A DNA stretch of 64,000 bases from Persicaria tinctoria. Lineage: Eukaryota > Streptophyta > Magnoliopsida > Caryophyllales > Polygonaceae. Shown piece by piece: positions 46,013-57,860 of this stretch. The notes under the pieces were generated by a model. The model saw only the letters and a list, made by a program, of their open reading frames with translations, had not been told where the DNA came from and did not search any database. Position 1 is the stretch's first letter. Each line of letters opens with the position of its first letter. A program made the translations under genes and the position numbers. The stretch is from contig JBANSL010000005.1 of assembly GCA_037127255.1 (NCBI GenBank), positions 80,977,160 through 81,041,159 of the forward strand, given 5' to 3'.

Positions 46013-46920
46013 ATACTATATATATATATATATACACATATATTTGGATATGAAAGAAAATGTCAATTGTTAAGGGATTAAATCAGGAAAAAAAATCAGA
46101 TATATATGATATGAATGAAATTATATATAGATATATACACCTTTGATTTATAAGATTCAAAATCAAGATCTTCATATATATGGATATGAAAGAAGAAATT
46201 CATATAAATATAATTTATAAAATTGAAGGATAAATAAATCAAGATATGCATATATATATATATATGGATATGAAAGAAAATGTCAATTGTTAAGATATGA
46301 AATCAAGAAGAAGAAAAATCAGATATATATAAATATGGATATGAATGAAGTTATGAAATTAGTAAAAAAAAAAACCGAAGAATATAATTATACCTGTACA
46401 TATATATATCAAAGGTTAAGAAATATGGAAAAATTATTATATAGTTAGGAAATATGGACAAATTATTATATGATATATATTGTATAAAATATATGAATGT
46501 GAAAAAAAAAGACCAGAGTGCTTAGATGTAAAGGAAAATTACCCTCCTCCCTACCATATCTTCACCAAAAATCACAGCCTTCCGATTTCACTTCTACTGC
46601 TTGTCATATCTTCACCAAAAATCATCCCCTGCTGAGAAGGATTAAAGATAAAGTGGTGTAAGGGAATAGTTGCTGAAATTGTAATTTCTAATTTGTGAGT
46701 TGAGCAATATGTATTACATATATTCCCCCATCAAACAAATTGCATTTGCCATTCTTAACTGATTTCACTTACAGTAAATAATAAACAAAACCCATAGCTG
46801 ACCAAATTAAAAATTAAAAGTAGTCATTCAACATCCCAATGGCGGAAGAAAGTGAGACTCAAACAACCTAAAAATCGAGCAAAGCGAATGACGATCAGAA
46901 ATACAAACAATTAAGAAGCT
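46013..46920. other. Right internal part of the minus-strand Helitron
   Basis: AT-rich, with repeated GGATATGAAAGAAAATGTCA (46043 and 46265) and a duplicated CTTCACCAAAAATCA (46559 and 46610). No coding region. Confidence 0.4.
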
Positions 46921-46925
46921 AGAGA

Positions 46926-47330
46926 TTACCTTGTCGATGGCACGAGATCGAGCAAGACCGATGTGGCATTCACCACCCTTGTGATTCTTGTCGAGGATTC
47001 CGAATCAGCGACGATACCGGATGGTTTCGAAAGAGCTATTTCCTTGGAAGCGGATGTTTGCGATTTCATGGACAGGCGGTTCAACCTTTTGATAGCCGGA
47101 TTTGAAATTAAACAGGCGCACAAACACAAACAGAAAACAAAAAAAGATGGGTTTCAAGGAATGGAAGAGTAAGAGATATAAATTCCACATACCATTTTAT
47201 TTGGATTCTGAATGGATTCTCTAAGCCTCCACTGTGTCCCAGGAGCAACTGACAAGAAGGTACGGTCACCCCTCCTAGCGGCGACGGCCTTCTTCTGATC
47301 GGCTTGCTTCTTACTGGCGTCGGAAACCAT
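46926..47330 (-). pseudogene. Captured ABCF-like (GCN20-type) gene fragment in Helitron
   Basis: From the ATG at 47330-47328 the minus strand reads MVSDASKKQADQKKAVAARR, matching the distinctive basic N-terminus I recall for plant ABCF1-type proteins. The similarity ends after about 23 residues. A donor-like GGTATGTGG follows near 47193, and a second open segment 47129-46926 ends at a donor-like AAG-GTAATC. The ATP-binding domains are absent. Helitrons commonly pick up such exon pieces. Function unlikely. Confidence 0.5.
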
Positions 47331-47976
47331 GGCTTCGACCTATAGCCACCGCGGATATCCAATCAAGGAAGAGATAGAAGCATCGGGAGAGAAGGTGGAA
47401 GACAAAAGTAAGGGCAGACGGAGATGGATCCCTGGCGATTTTAGGCCTTCAGAGGAGAGGCGGAGATGGATCCCCGACGTTTTTTGGTGCGGTTGGACAA
47501 GGATAGCGAGCGACATCAACGAGCATGCCAGGAAGAGGAGTCGATAAAAGACAACCACAACCAAAGGAGCCGTCTGAAATGAGGAGAAAGAACGGGAGAA
47601 GAAGGAGGAAGAAGGAGCCATCAGAAGAATTGAATAAAGTTACAGAACGGAAAGGAGAAAGGATAATCACAGAAAACGAAGATGAGGAGGAGGGCATAGA
47701 ACTTTACCGGCGGAGGAGAAATAGCGCAGGAACTGAGGAGGAAAGCGATGGAACCGGTAGAGCGGGAGGAGGGAGAGTGAAATCGCCGGAATGGAGGTTT
47801 GAGGCGTACGAATTGAGATTCAGGAAGAAAGGGGGCGGAAAATAACCCTAAGCAAGATTGGGAGATGGTTAAAAATAAAGAAAAAATTTGATTGGACGAA
47901 AAAGAGTGAATTGAGGAGAGGTTGACACGTCAGCTAAAAGTATTCTGAATTAAGTTATTATATAGATATAGATATA
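47331..47976 (-). other. Upstream part of captured fragment and Helitron 5' region
   Basis: A purine-rich region, 47360-47840, has open frames on both strands but no recognised domain. It may be the captured 5' region of the ABCF-like gene. The last 100 bases (TGACACGTCAGCTAAAAGTA) are Helitron 5' terminal sequence. Confidence 0.4.
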
Positions 47977-47978
47977 GA

Positions 47979-48918
47979 TTCATCTCTTAGTTGGATACTT
48001 TGATAGATTTTCTACTCCGTATTAACTAAAGTAACCGATATGATTTTATACAAATCCAAACATTTGCACAGACTTAGCTTTGGAAATATAATATAGATAT
48101 CATATACTAGCCTTTTTTTATATGATATTTACTATTTACACATATCTATTTAGAGGTTAAAAACTACATAGAATATTATTTTTTTGGATAACTTTTTAAT
48201 AAGTATGAAATTATCTTAAAAATTAAACATTTTATATAATTTTTACCCTCCTAAATAAACATGCATAAATATTAAAAGACTTATAAAAAGAGGATATCTA
48301 TTTAAGCAAGGTCAAACATTGTTCCAACTTATTTTATCCATAGCTCTTCTTATATAATGATAAGATTTCATTATTAATTAATTCTCTATTGAAAAATAAA
48401 ATATTATCATCAAGACATATATATAAGTTATAAAATATATTACTGTCTTTTGACGTATATTCATTTTTAATATAAATATTCAACTAAATATCTTGAGTTA
48501 TTATAAAAATTATAATTAACATAATCTTTTTGAATTTTATTTTTTTTATGAAAGGAGGGTCCATCATTTTTATCAAAGATGATGGACTTGGCCCAGTTTT
48601 GCCATAGGTGTTAAAAAAAATACATATCATGTATGTTCTTTAATTTATTAATCATTTATATATAACATCATACTCAATAATCTTATAAGTAAATGATAGT
48701 TTCAATACATTTGTAAAAATAAAAAAATAAAAAAAATATGAAAATCATAAAGAAATAAATTTTAGAAACTAATTAAAATTAAAAGATTCAAGTTAACATC
48801 TATCCTAACTTTTAAGTCAATTTATTTTTTTAAATTTGTTCTTTATAATTTTTCCACAATTCTTACAAAACAAATATATGTGAGTTATCATATAAAAAAA
48901 AAAAAAAATTGTAAATTG
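47979..48918. other. AT-rich spacer, no gene seen
   Basis: Very AT-rich. One local inverted repeat is at 48560-48590 (GTCCATCATTTTTATCAAAGATGATGGAC region). No other structure recognised. Confidence 0.5.
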
Positions 48919-48926
48919 GTTTTTAA

Positions 48927-49362
48927 TAGGGGTGGGCGCGGGACGGGACGGGATGGGATGGAGGTCGTCCCGCGTCCCGTCCCGCGTAATTTTGTAGGAC
49001 GGGACCGGGACGGGATTTACTCTTTTTTTCTTCGTCCCACACGGGCCTTGTCCCTCACGGAACGGGACGGGCCTTGTCCTTCAAATAAAAAAGATTATAA
49101 AAGGTTAAAAAAATTCTGTATATTTTATAATTTTCAAAGATGTAACACATATAAATCTATATAAAAAAAAATATTTTACAGGTTCTGCTATATATATATA
49201 CATACACATAATATACGTGTATATATACACACATTCATGCAGGAGCACTAGCAGTACTTTGATTAATGCAGTAGCATTAGTTTTTCTTTGGTGGAATGCA
49301 TATAGCATTAGTGTCTATATATACGAAAGCATATACACACTGTATGTGTATGTAATCTATAT

Positions 49363-49430
<68 letters not shown>

Positions 49431-49680
49431 ACAGTATGTATAAGCTAATGCATTATTATTATTATTATTATTATTATTAGTAGTAGTATTATTATTACTA
49501 CTACTACTACTATTATTATTATATATGCGGGACGGGACGGGATTTGCGGGATTGAGGCAGGTCGTCCCGCGTTCCATCCCGCATAATTTTTGTGGGACGG
49601 AATTCACTATTTTTTTTTAAATCCCACCGGGATCGGGACGAGACCGGGACCGAGATTTGCGGGATTTGTGTCCACCCCTA
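48927..49680. mobile_element. hAT-type element with GGGACGGGAC-rich ends and microsatellite core
   Basis: Ends TAGGGGTGGGCGCGGGAC and (reversed) TAGGGGTGGACACAAATC. Perfect 8 bp target duplication GTTTTTAA at 48919-48926 and 49681-49688. Both ends have many CGGGACGGG/CCCGTCCCG motifs. The core holds a (TA)n run at 49369-49426 and ATT/ACT triplets at 49451-49520. Confidence 0.88.
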
Positions 49681-49783
49681 GTTTTTAACATTAATTTGAG
49701 GTCAAAATATAATATTATGGGACAACCACTTTGGATGGTCTAATACCCCTCCTTTGAACAAAGATTGGACTTGTAGACATAAC

Positions 49784-50483
49784 CAGGGGCGGAGCTGTGA
49801 GCACCCTCCGACGGATTTTTTTTTTTTTTTTTACATATATTTAGTATATTTAAGGTAATATAACATTTTTAAGTGATAGTTGAAGTAGAGTTGTTATCTA
49901 GCTCAATTGATAAAGGGGAAGGAAGGGAATTTTTATTTTTTTATTTATTTATTTGATTAGGTAAAAATTCGAGACCAGACATATCTGGACCTCGATGGCC
50001 GACAAGTCGGCAGACGAAAAACCGTAAAAAACAAACAGAAATACAAAGATGGTGCAACATACAGGCAAACACGCTCTACCAAGCGAAATTAAACACAACT
50101 AATCCGAACAAATGGTCTTGGGTTCAAATCTCAAACTCCTCACTTTATATTTGTTTTATTATATCATTATTCCACATAATTATATAATTATTTAGGGATT
50201 TCTTTGTATATTTTTAGTTTCTCTAAACTATTTCAATTAAAAAATGTCATGTCATATTTAAATTTAATGTTTTCCTTCAATATTGTTTTAAAATTAATTC
50301 TTCTTAATTTTTTTCCTATATTTTTTTTGTTTCTTTCAACTATTTAACTAAAAATATCATAAATATATCACAATTTTAGTATTTATTCAATATTTTTGTA
50401 AAAATCTTCTTAATAGGTATAAAAAAAATATTTTACAAATTTTTTTTACCACCCCCTAGATTTCATCCTGGTTCCGCCACCTG
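49784..50483. mobile_element. hAT-type element carrying split tRNA-like boxes
   Basis: Ends CAGGGGCGGAGC and (reversed) CAGGTGGCGGAACC. Perfect 8 bp target duplication GACATAAC at 49776-49783 and 50484-50491. Inside, TAGCTCAATTGATAAAG (49897) resembles an A box and GGGTTCAAATCTC (50119) a B box, about 200 bases apart with an intervening segment. Confidence 0.88.
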
Positions 50484-50491
50484 GACATAAC

Positions 50492-51161
50492 CTTTTCAAG
50501 CACTGATTTAAACAATTCTCAAATCATAGATCGATTCTAGCAAATAACCATACATCAAACTAAAGGTGAAGTTTCTTCGGCTAAAAAACAATAATAACAT
50601 GTGTTCACTTATTGAGAGATGTGAATAACATCAAAAGAATCGGCCCACATAAAAAATTAAGTATAACAAGTCTTAGTATATAAATCGGTGGACTACTCGT
50701 TCTATAACCAATTATTTTAGTATAGAACTTCACTCGATTTATGTAATTGACTAGCGCATGAATGTGTAGCTGTACACACGACCCTCCGACCCGTCAGGAG
50801 TCCCAACGAATTTTAATTAATGATCATACTCCGTATATAGCATGTTAGTTGTTAAATAATTATAACATTATTTAAAATCTACCGAAAAGCAAATATACAA
50901 CACGTCTTAGTTGGTAAATAAAGTTGTGAGAAATGGACAACAAATTAGCTAGAAACACTTTAAAGTCAAGGTCGTGATATTGTTGAAGACTTATAAGTCA
51001 ATGAAAGTAAAGTTGGAATGTACACGATTATGTTGTATACAGAATCAATGGTGGACATGATCACATGAATATAAAAGGGTGGTTGTAACACTGAATGTCA
51101 ATCAAAAATATATATACCCATTAATTGTCTACACTCGATCTCCACGACGAAGCCATTAGCC
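50492..51161 (+). other. Upstream region of LRR gene 2
   Basis: No other gene seen. A degenerate match to the palindrome (GACATGATCACATG at about 51054) and a TATAAAAG at about 51070 lie ahead of the start codon. The latter is a likely TATA box. Confidence 0.4.
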
Positions 51162-53258
51162 ATGTTTCTGAAGCACTATCCATCAACTCCTCCACTTTAT
51201 TTGTTCTCCCTCCTCTTGGTCTTGTGTTCCGCCTTCTCCTACCAACAAGTCTGCGACCATCTTGATCAATCAGCCCTCCTTAGTTTCTATGATGCCATTC
51301 AAACTTCTTCTTCGACGCTCAACTGGTCAGCTTCTGTCACTTGTTGCCAATGGGAAGGGGTATCTTGTGACAACAATGGAAGGGTCACTCACTTGCAGTT
51401 ATCCTCAAGAGGCATACAAGGAGTAATCACTTCCTCTCTTAGAAATCTTGTTAGCCTTACTCATCTTAATCTTTCCAATAACTTGCTTTCTGGACCTCTT
51501 CCTGATACCTTCTTTGGATTGATGGAAGGCCTTCAAGTGATCGACTTGAGTTCAAATCAACTTTCTGGCAATTTTTCATCATCCTTGTCATCTAGAGGTA
51601 GTTTTCCCATGAAAATCCAAACCATTGATATATCAAGCAATCAGTTTGAGGGAAACATTGGATATACTTGGTTTTTGGAAATGAAAGTTTTGACCAGTTT
51701 CAATTCTAGCCACAATGAATTCGTTGGGGCAATTCCTTCCTTTATATGTTTGAGTTCACCTTTACTCAAAACACTTGATTTGTCTTATAATCAGTTTACC
51801 GGTCCAATTCTTAAAGAAATAGGAGAATGCAAACAACTAGAAGTTTTTCGAGCAGGATTCAACTCTCTATCGGGACCCTTGAATGGGGGAATTGTTGGGC
51901 TTACCAATCTTATGGTTATAGATTTCTCATCAAATAATATTTCTGGCCCCATCCCTCACAATATTGGGAACTTACTCAAGTTGGAAAAACTTCATCTTCA
52001 CAACAATAGTATGAGTGGCCCTATCCCTCCAAGTTTGATGAACTGCACAAATTTAATTGATATGATTCTTATATTTAATTCATTCGACGGTGAAATCTCC
52101 AAATTAGATTGGTCTAGACTTGTTAAAATTCAAAAGCTTGATCTTGGATATAACAATTTTAATGGTACCTTGCCAGAAAACCTATACTTGTGCAAATCAC
52201 TTGTTGCATTTCGAGTAGCCGTCAACAACTTTTCGGGCCAAATTTCGCCCAAAATTTTGGAGTTAAAGTCTCTCTCTTTTCTCTCACTTTCAAATAATTC
52301 ATTTGTGAATATCACAGGAACGCTTTCAGTGTTGTCTAAGTGTCAAAAATTAACTACCCTCTTCCTTGGGCCAAACTTTCAAGGTGAATCCCTACCAAGA
52401 AGTAGAAACTTTCTCGCCTCAACCGCATTTTCAAATCTCAAGTATTTTTCCCTCGGGAATTGTAACCTCACTAGTTTCTTTCCAGAATGGCTATCTCATC
52501 TTAAGGGGCTTCAATTTTTAAGCTTGGCCGGTAACCAGATCACCGGTAAAATTCCTAGATGGGTTGGGACCTTACCAAGCCTCTCTAGATTGTTATTGCA
52601 TCAGAATAATCTTTTTGGAGAATTTCCTCGAGAACTATGTCAGTTGCCAGCACTCTTGGAAAATATGGACCCTAAACTATACCAAATTCAATCTGAACTC
52701 CCCTCCTACACTCTTACTCTTTCTAACACCCATTACAAGCAGGTTTCATTCTGGCCCACGGAGATAAGCCTTGGATTTAATAATTTCAGTGGTGATATAC
52801 CACAGGAGATTGGCATGTTGCAAGGTCTTCAAGTACTATATCTTGAAAATAACCACTTTACGGGACACATTCCACTTAGCATGTCTAATTTTAAAAATTT
52901 GATGCGTGTTGTTCTTTTTCAAAATAACTTGTCAGGAGAGATACCCACAACTTTAGCCAGTCTCCATTTCTTGGCTTCTTTTAATGTGGCTTACAATGAT
53001 CTCGAAGGTCCAATACCAACTGGTGGTCAGTTTGCTACTTTCGATGAGTCAAGCTATGAAGACAATCCAAGGCTATGTGGTGAACTCTTGCATCGTCCAT
53101 GTTCCAAAGTGGCACCACCAAATGCAAAGGTTGAACCTGATCTTGACGGTCAAACTAATGGTAGACACTTGTTTTTGAATGGGCTCTTTATTGGTTTTGC
53201 CTCGGGATTTTTAGGCGTCCTTATAAGTGTTGCGTTGTTCTTTTGGTTCAATCTGTAG
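51162..53258 (+). CDS. LRR receptor-like protein, kinase-less, PSY1R/PSKR-ectodomain type (copy 2)
   Basis: Intronless 698-residue paralog of the gene at 18707-20791, similar along its whole length. Signal peptide 1-26, N-terminal cap CCQWEGVSCDNNGRVTHL, about 20 LRRs with N-glycosylation-type NxS/T sites, and the island-like segment PKLYQIQSELPSYTLTLSN, a few residues longer than in copy 1. The end has RLCGELLHRPC and a terminal helix FIGFASGFLGVLISVALFFW with a three-residue tail. It is predicted to be a plasma-membrane receptor lacking its own kinase. TATAAAAG about 90 bases upstream fits transcription from here. The ligand is unknown. Confidence 0.9.
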   Translation: MFLKHYPSTPPLYLFSLLLVLCSAFSYQQVCDHLDQSALLSFYDAIQTSSSTLNWSASVTCCQWEGVSCDNNGRVTHLQLSSRGIQGVITSSLRNLVSLTHLNLSNNLLSGPLPDTFFGLMEGLQVIDLSSNQLSGNFSSSLSSRGSFPMKIQTIDISSNQFEGNIGYTWFLEMKVLTSFNSSHNEFVGAIPSFICLSSPLLKTLDLSYNQFTGPILKEIGECKQLEVFRAGFNSLSGPLNGGIVGLTNLMVIDFSSNNISGPIPHNIGNLLKLEKLHLHNNSMSGPIPPSLMNCTNLIDMILIFNSFDGEISKLDWSRLVKIQKLDLGYNNFNGTLPENLYLCKSLVAFRVAVNNFSGQISPKILELKSLSFLSLSNNSFVNITGTLSVLSKCQKLTTLFLGPNFQGESLPRSRNFLASTAFSNLKYFSLGNCNLTSFFPEWLSHLKGLQFLSLAGNQITGKIPRWVGTLPSLSRLLLHQNNLFGEFPRELCQLPALLENMDPKLYQIQSELPSYTLTLSNTHYKQVSFWPTEISLGFNNFSGDIPQEIGMLQGLQVLYLENNHFTGHIPLSMSNFKNLMRVVLFQNNLSGEIPTTLASLHFLASFNVAYNDLEGPIPTGGQFATFDESSYEDNPRLCGELLHRPCSKVAPPNAKVEPDLDGQTNGRHLFLNGLFIGFASGFLGVLISVALFFWFNL

Positions 53259-54011
53259 AAAGAGGAATGGTGGGTAGAACAAAGTCCTTTAATTTACTAT
53301 ATTGAGTGTCATGTCGCGTCCCTTTTTATTTCTGTATGTTGTTCACCTTCGATCTATTGGAAGATCAAGGAATATTGGATTTAATAACTACTTATATTGA
53401 GTATTGAGTGTCATGTGAAATTCCTTTTGAAGATTATTGTGATTTTCTGTGTTTCATTTTCTTAATCATATAGAGTGAAATCCATTCATTACCCTTGAAC
53501 ATTTAAAAAAATTTAAATGGACATATCTCTATTTTTTTTTTGTTTGTTTCATAATTAAAGGTTCCTGAATTTTTAGATTTTGTACAAGTTTGATTCTTTC
53601 GTTTAATGATGTTAAGTGTTGTTGTGACATTCATGTGGCCTGCATAACTATTGTGTATCTGGGCAATATTGAATCAGTTCAGCATACAACAAAGACAAAT
53701 TAATAGGACGGAGAAAAATACTACATAGGCTTAATTTATGGGGGAAAAAATCATTTATCAACATATGTTTTTTTAGTTTTGTAGGATAAAAATTACTCTG
53801 TACTACGTATATTGGTATAAGCTCACTCGTGCACACATTTAATTAGCAGTTGGAGACCTACGGGGCTTGAGGTGGTGTTACCTCCCATAGCCCGAAAGAA
53901 AAACCGTAAATTTTTTTTAACGTTTTTTTAAATAATTTGTGTTATTAATTTGAAGAATAAAAGAGTTTTTTTTAAAGAATAAAAGAGTTTAAAAGAGTGA
54001 AGAATCTCAAA
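53259..54011 (+). other. 3' flank of LRR gene 2 and spacer
   Basis: The part 53259-53420 matches the flank of LRR gene 1 on the opposite strand (18540-18706). The rest is AT-rich with no supported gene. Confidence 0.45.
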
Positions 54012-54080
54012 AACAATTTAGCTTAGTTGGTAAGAAAGAATTTTTATTGCCTTGAGGTCATTGGTTCACATACTTTATCG
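54012..54080 (+). repeat. tRNA-like/SINE-like head
   Basis: TTTAGCTTAGTTGGTAAGAA resembles an A box with D arm and GTCATTGGTTCACATACTT a degenerate B box, spaced as in a tRNA. Stems are imperfect. Confidence 0.35.
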
Positions 54081-54335
54081 TGTAAGCAAAAATTATTCGT
54101 CTGTTTTCTCATGATTATTCGTTTGTTTTCACGTGCTTATTCGTTTATAACAATGTAATTATTTGTATGTACAAAAAGTGTAAAAAAAGATAAATTTTAT
54201 TCTAACAAATAATCGTCCAGTACCATTGAATAATCAACCAGCTAATACCACCGAATGACCAGAAGATACTTTTAATGCTGATTTTCTTACAATTAATGAC
54301 CCATATTTTTTTTACAGTAGGCAATAAGATGGTTG
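54081..54335. repeat. MULE-MITE relic with ATTATTCG motifs, then a LINE tail scrap
   Basis: The part 54085-54290 is homologous to 8730-8940. At 54306-54335 the minus strand reads TTGCCTACTGTAAAAAAAA, the same 3' end as the LINE at 31968-33071. Confidence 0.5.
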
Positions 54336-54788
54336 ACTTTGACAAGCCAAAGCTCAACCCTGATCGATCATCCATGTATTGACCCAAATATAAATATTCG
54401 GGTTACGTTTCAAAAGTTAGTTACCTTCGTTCGGATCTTGCAATCAAGGTACGGGTCGAGGTTTCAAAACCCAAATTGTTAAGTTTGAAAGAGAAGATTT
54501 CGAACCCCAAAATGCGTATCATGGCCGTTGGGTACCCAGAATCTGTCCTATTTGACTAAGTCGCTCGAAACCAGCCGCAGTTCAAAACACAGTAAAAGGA
54601 AATCTGAGTACAACTTATCACGACAGAGCCGGGTCAAAATCAAATACAAGTATAAAAAACGACTCAAATCATCCAAGTGTATAAGTCTGGTGATGTCAGT
54701 CACTCGGTCGATGGAACGTCGAAAGGACAACCCCGTCATAAAAGCATGGAGCAATCACGAGTCTGCAAATATACCTTAAAAAATAATA

Positions 54789-55068
54789 CTCCATCCGTCC
54801 TAAAATACATGGGCTTTTAGCCTTTTGCACAAGTTTTAATAAAACACTTTACTTTTAAAAAAATATCATCATTGCACTAACGTTTTCATAAACTTTATTA
54901 TTTTTAAACACCCACTACACATATTAACCAATCAAATTATTTTAAAAAGTCAACAACACACAAACCAATACAAATCATGACAACTTCCTACCTAGAAAAC
55001 ATAAAAGCTCATCTATTGTTGGATAAAATTTTACCTCTAAAAACCCATGTATTATTGGACGGAGGGAG
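54789..55068. mobile_element. Stowaway-type MITE
   Basis: Ends CTCCATCCGTCCTAAAATACATGGG and (reversed) CTCCCTCCGTCCAATAATACATGGG, with TA on both sides. No coding region. Confidence 0.85.
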
Positions 55069-55216
55069 TACTCCGTATAGCTGTATAGGGAATGGAATCA
55101 GACTGAGGCCCACACGCTGGACTCGGTCCAACTGCGATCACACATATACCCTATACCTAAATAATAATGCTTCTAATGCAAGACATAATTTAAATCACAC
55201 AAGTCATGATTATTAA

Positions 55217-55315
55217 GATATGTGTGTGTGTGTGTGTGGGTGTGGGTGTGGGTGTGGGTGGGTGTGGGTGTGGGTGTGGGTGGGTGTGCGTGTGTGCGTG
55301 TGTGTGTCTTGTTTT
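55217..55315. repeat. TG-rich microsatellite (TGTG and GGGTGT units)
   Basis: Nearly pure TGTGTG and TGTGGG repeats, about 95 bases. Confidence 0.95.
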
Positions 55316-55339
55316 TTTTCTATTTTAATTTTCAATTAA

Positions 55340-55435
55340 TTAATATTACGGAATAATCTCAGCCATCCAATTTTCCTAAATCAATGGATGAGATTTGTTC
55401 TCATGATACATTTTAAGGGCTGTTCTCATATGATC

Positions 55436-55440
<5 letters not shown>
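55340..55440. mobile_element. Truncated end of the same MULE family as 35751-46012
   Basis: AGCCATCCAATTTTCC, TTTGTTCTCATG and CTGTTCTCATATGATCTAT match the right TIR at 45945-46012. The rest of the element is missing, replaced on the left by microsatellite. Confidence 0.65.

Positions 55441-55526
<86 letters not shown>
55438..55526. repeat. Palindromic microsatellite (TC)n(TA)n(GA)n
   Basis: TC repeats, then TA repeats, then GA repeats make an inverted repeat able to fold on itself. It joins two MULE ends. Confidence 0.9.
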
Positions 55527-55529
<3 letters not shown>

Positions 55530-57228
55530 TGGTTCCCTTGTTGCACACCCCTTAGGATATACCTTGTGCACAATTATAGACCATTGATTGGAAAAAATAA
55601 AAGGTAAAGATTAATCCAGGTTTTTTAATTTTTTTAATTAAAAAAAAGTGAGTCCCGCTTCAATATCACACCCACACTCCCTCTCCCTTTTCCTTTTGCG
55701 CGTGACCTAACAGGCTAACACCCATTTCAAGGATTCACCCACACCCCTTTCAAATATCAATCCCACATTTCTTTGGATAGTACGTTTTTTTTTTTAAAAA
55801 AGAATTGAATGAGTTTGTTTGTTTTATTTTTTTTTTTAGGAAAATGAGTTTGTGATTACACCTCTTCCATTGAATAATTATTTAAAATTCAACGAATAAT
55901 ATCGAAAACCTCAAATCTCAATCACGTATTTATTTATTTTGAATCACTAAATAATTAAAATTTTGAATTATCTTACACATTTTAACCAATAATATTGGAG
56001 ATGTTGTTCCTAACCCCGATTTCTAATTACAAAAGACACCTATTAAATTGAATAATTATTCAGAACTTAACGAATAATATCGAAAAACCTCAAAACTCAA
56101 TCACATTGATTTCTAGTTACAAAATACAGACATTTCATCGAATAAATACTCAAATTCAACGAATAATATGGATCGAAAATCTCAAATCCTTATCACACAT
56201 TTATTTCGAATTACAAAATACACACATTCTATTGAATAATTGTTCAGAATTTAACGAATAATATCGACAATCTCATATCAATTACAAAATACACTCATTT
56301 CATTGAATAATTATTATAGATTCACCGAATAATGTTAGTATTCTACTGAATAATTTACCGATGATCGATTTTGAAGGAGCCTCGGCCTTCATTGGGAGAA
56401 AGCTTTGAATGAAATCGTATTACAACCGCGAAATCAAGATTGAAATCTCAAATTGGATTACCAAGATTGAAATCAAGGTTGGATTACAGTCGGCGGAAAA
56501 TCACGTTTCCTGTTTCAAATTAAAATACACCGAAAAATTGGAATATACTGGAAAATCACGTTTCCTGCTTCAAATTGAAATCTCAAATTGGAATACACGG
56601 AAAATCAATATTGAAATCGGAAATCACGTTTCCTGCTTCACCCCTACCAAGCCGCGAGACGAGCAGCTCCGCCGCCGCCGAGGTCACGCATCCCTGCGAG
56701 GAGAACAACTCCATCGCCGCCCCGCCGACTCCGTCTCTCCTCTGATCCTCGGCTTCTCCGACGCGGCGGGTTTGACGCTGGCGGTTGAGCGGTGAGTGTG
56801 GTCCTTCCGGCCTAGATTGCTAATGCAGGCGAAGAGACAGAGAACCATTGCGACGGTCCTCCCGCCACACTCTCCTCCCTCTTCGTCGCCACCTCGCCTC
56901 AACGCAGGTCTCCGGAATCACCCATTCGCTTCAGTGCTCACCTATTCTCCACTCCGACTCTCTTCCGCTCGCCTCGGCCCGCATCGCCTGGCTCTCTGCG
57001 GCTCCTCGGTTCAACCGCAATGAAGAAGAAGATAATTTTCAATTTAGGGTTTTGTTTAACACACGCGCACACGCCCTTCTATTTGAGATTCAAATTAGTT
57101 TTTCAATTTTTTTTTTTAAACTCACGGGACACGTGGCAACATCCCATCCCTCCATTCCATTTAAATCAAGGGTTCAGATCTGTGCACAAGGTACACCCTA
57201 AGTCTTGTGCACAATTTACACATTCCAT
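55530..57228. mobile_element. MULE-like non-autonomous element with GC-rich block
   Basis: The left end GTTGCACACCCCTTAGGATA, then TACCTTGTGCACA, matches the reversed right end GTGCACAAGACTTAGGGTGT, then ACCTTGTGCACA; both go on to ATTGATT or CTTGATT. The subterminal part 55860-56360 has about ten CGAATAAT-like motifs. A GC-rich block 56640-57020 with open frames on both strands may be captured gene sequence. The part 56440-56640 has CAAATTGAAATCTCAAATTG repeats. No transposase. Confidence 0.65.
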
Positions 57229-57682
57229 ATATATACAGAAAGTGCGATAAATGGATCCACACCGAATGTCAAGTGGCAGATCCTCTCCTACCTCTACCCC
57301 CTTCCCGTTAGGGTAGACACTGACGAGTCTGATGCTATAGCATAACCATTTCCATCATAATATATATGCACATCAATCATCGTGCTCATCAATCATCATA
57401 CTCATCTCGTAAATCATGCTCATAATAAATCAAGCTCATACGAAGACCGTCTTGTTTTGATAAAACCAAATACACCACCATTTAATTGCTACCTCTGTTT
57501 TCGGGTTATTTGTTAATTTTCTGCCTAAGTCGCCAATAAAGTTTTTCATATTTCTTCTTGAGTAATTTCTATCCATCGATGTGGCATAAATTGAGTGATT
57601 TTGATTGAACCCTAACCATGCGTGTCTCCTTCATAAATCTATCTATGACCTTAAGAAATCTCCTTGGCAATGGAGCAATTAT

Positions 57683-57860
57683 CACTACTAAAAACATGTC
57701 ATTTAACATCGGGTAATAACCGATGTCTTTTAAAAAAAATTCAACGTCTATGTGAGTGATATAAAAAGTCAAAAGTTTTTCAAATCGGCTATAGCCCAAT
57801 GTCTATCAAATTTGAAACATCGTATTTAATTATAAAATAGATATTTTTAATATCTTATAA
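57683..57860 (+). mobile_element. CACTA-type MITE, left part only
   Basis: Begins CACTACTAAAAACATG and continues ATTTAACATCGGGTAATAA, matching the inverted copy at 1672-1997. The right half is missing. Confidence 0.6.

Larger units (their letters stand above)
54388..57345. repeat. Diverged second copy of the 2.8 kb LTR, broken by insertions
   Basis: The part 54390-54780 (GGGTTACGTTTC, GGATCTTGC, ACAGAGCCGGGTCAAAA) and 57245-57340 (CCTCTCCTACCTCTACCCCCTT) match the order of 26705-26870 and 27178-27230 in the solo LTR. Stowaway, MULE and microsatellite sequence lies between. Confidence 0.55.

Noticed and set aside
47329..47845. Lys/Arg/Glu-rich open frames on the plus strand
   Set aside because: Antisense or upstream to the ABCF-like fragment in purine-rich sequence. 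No domain seen.
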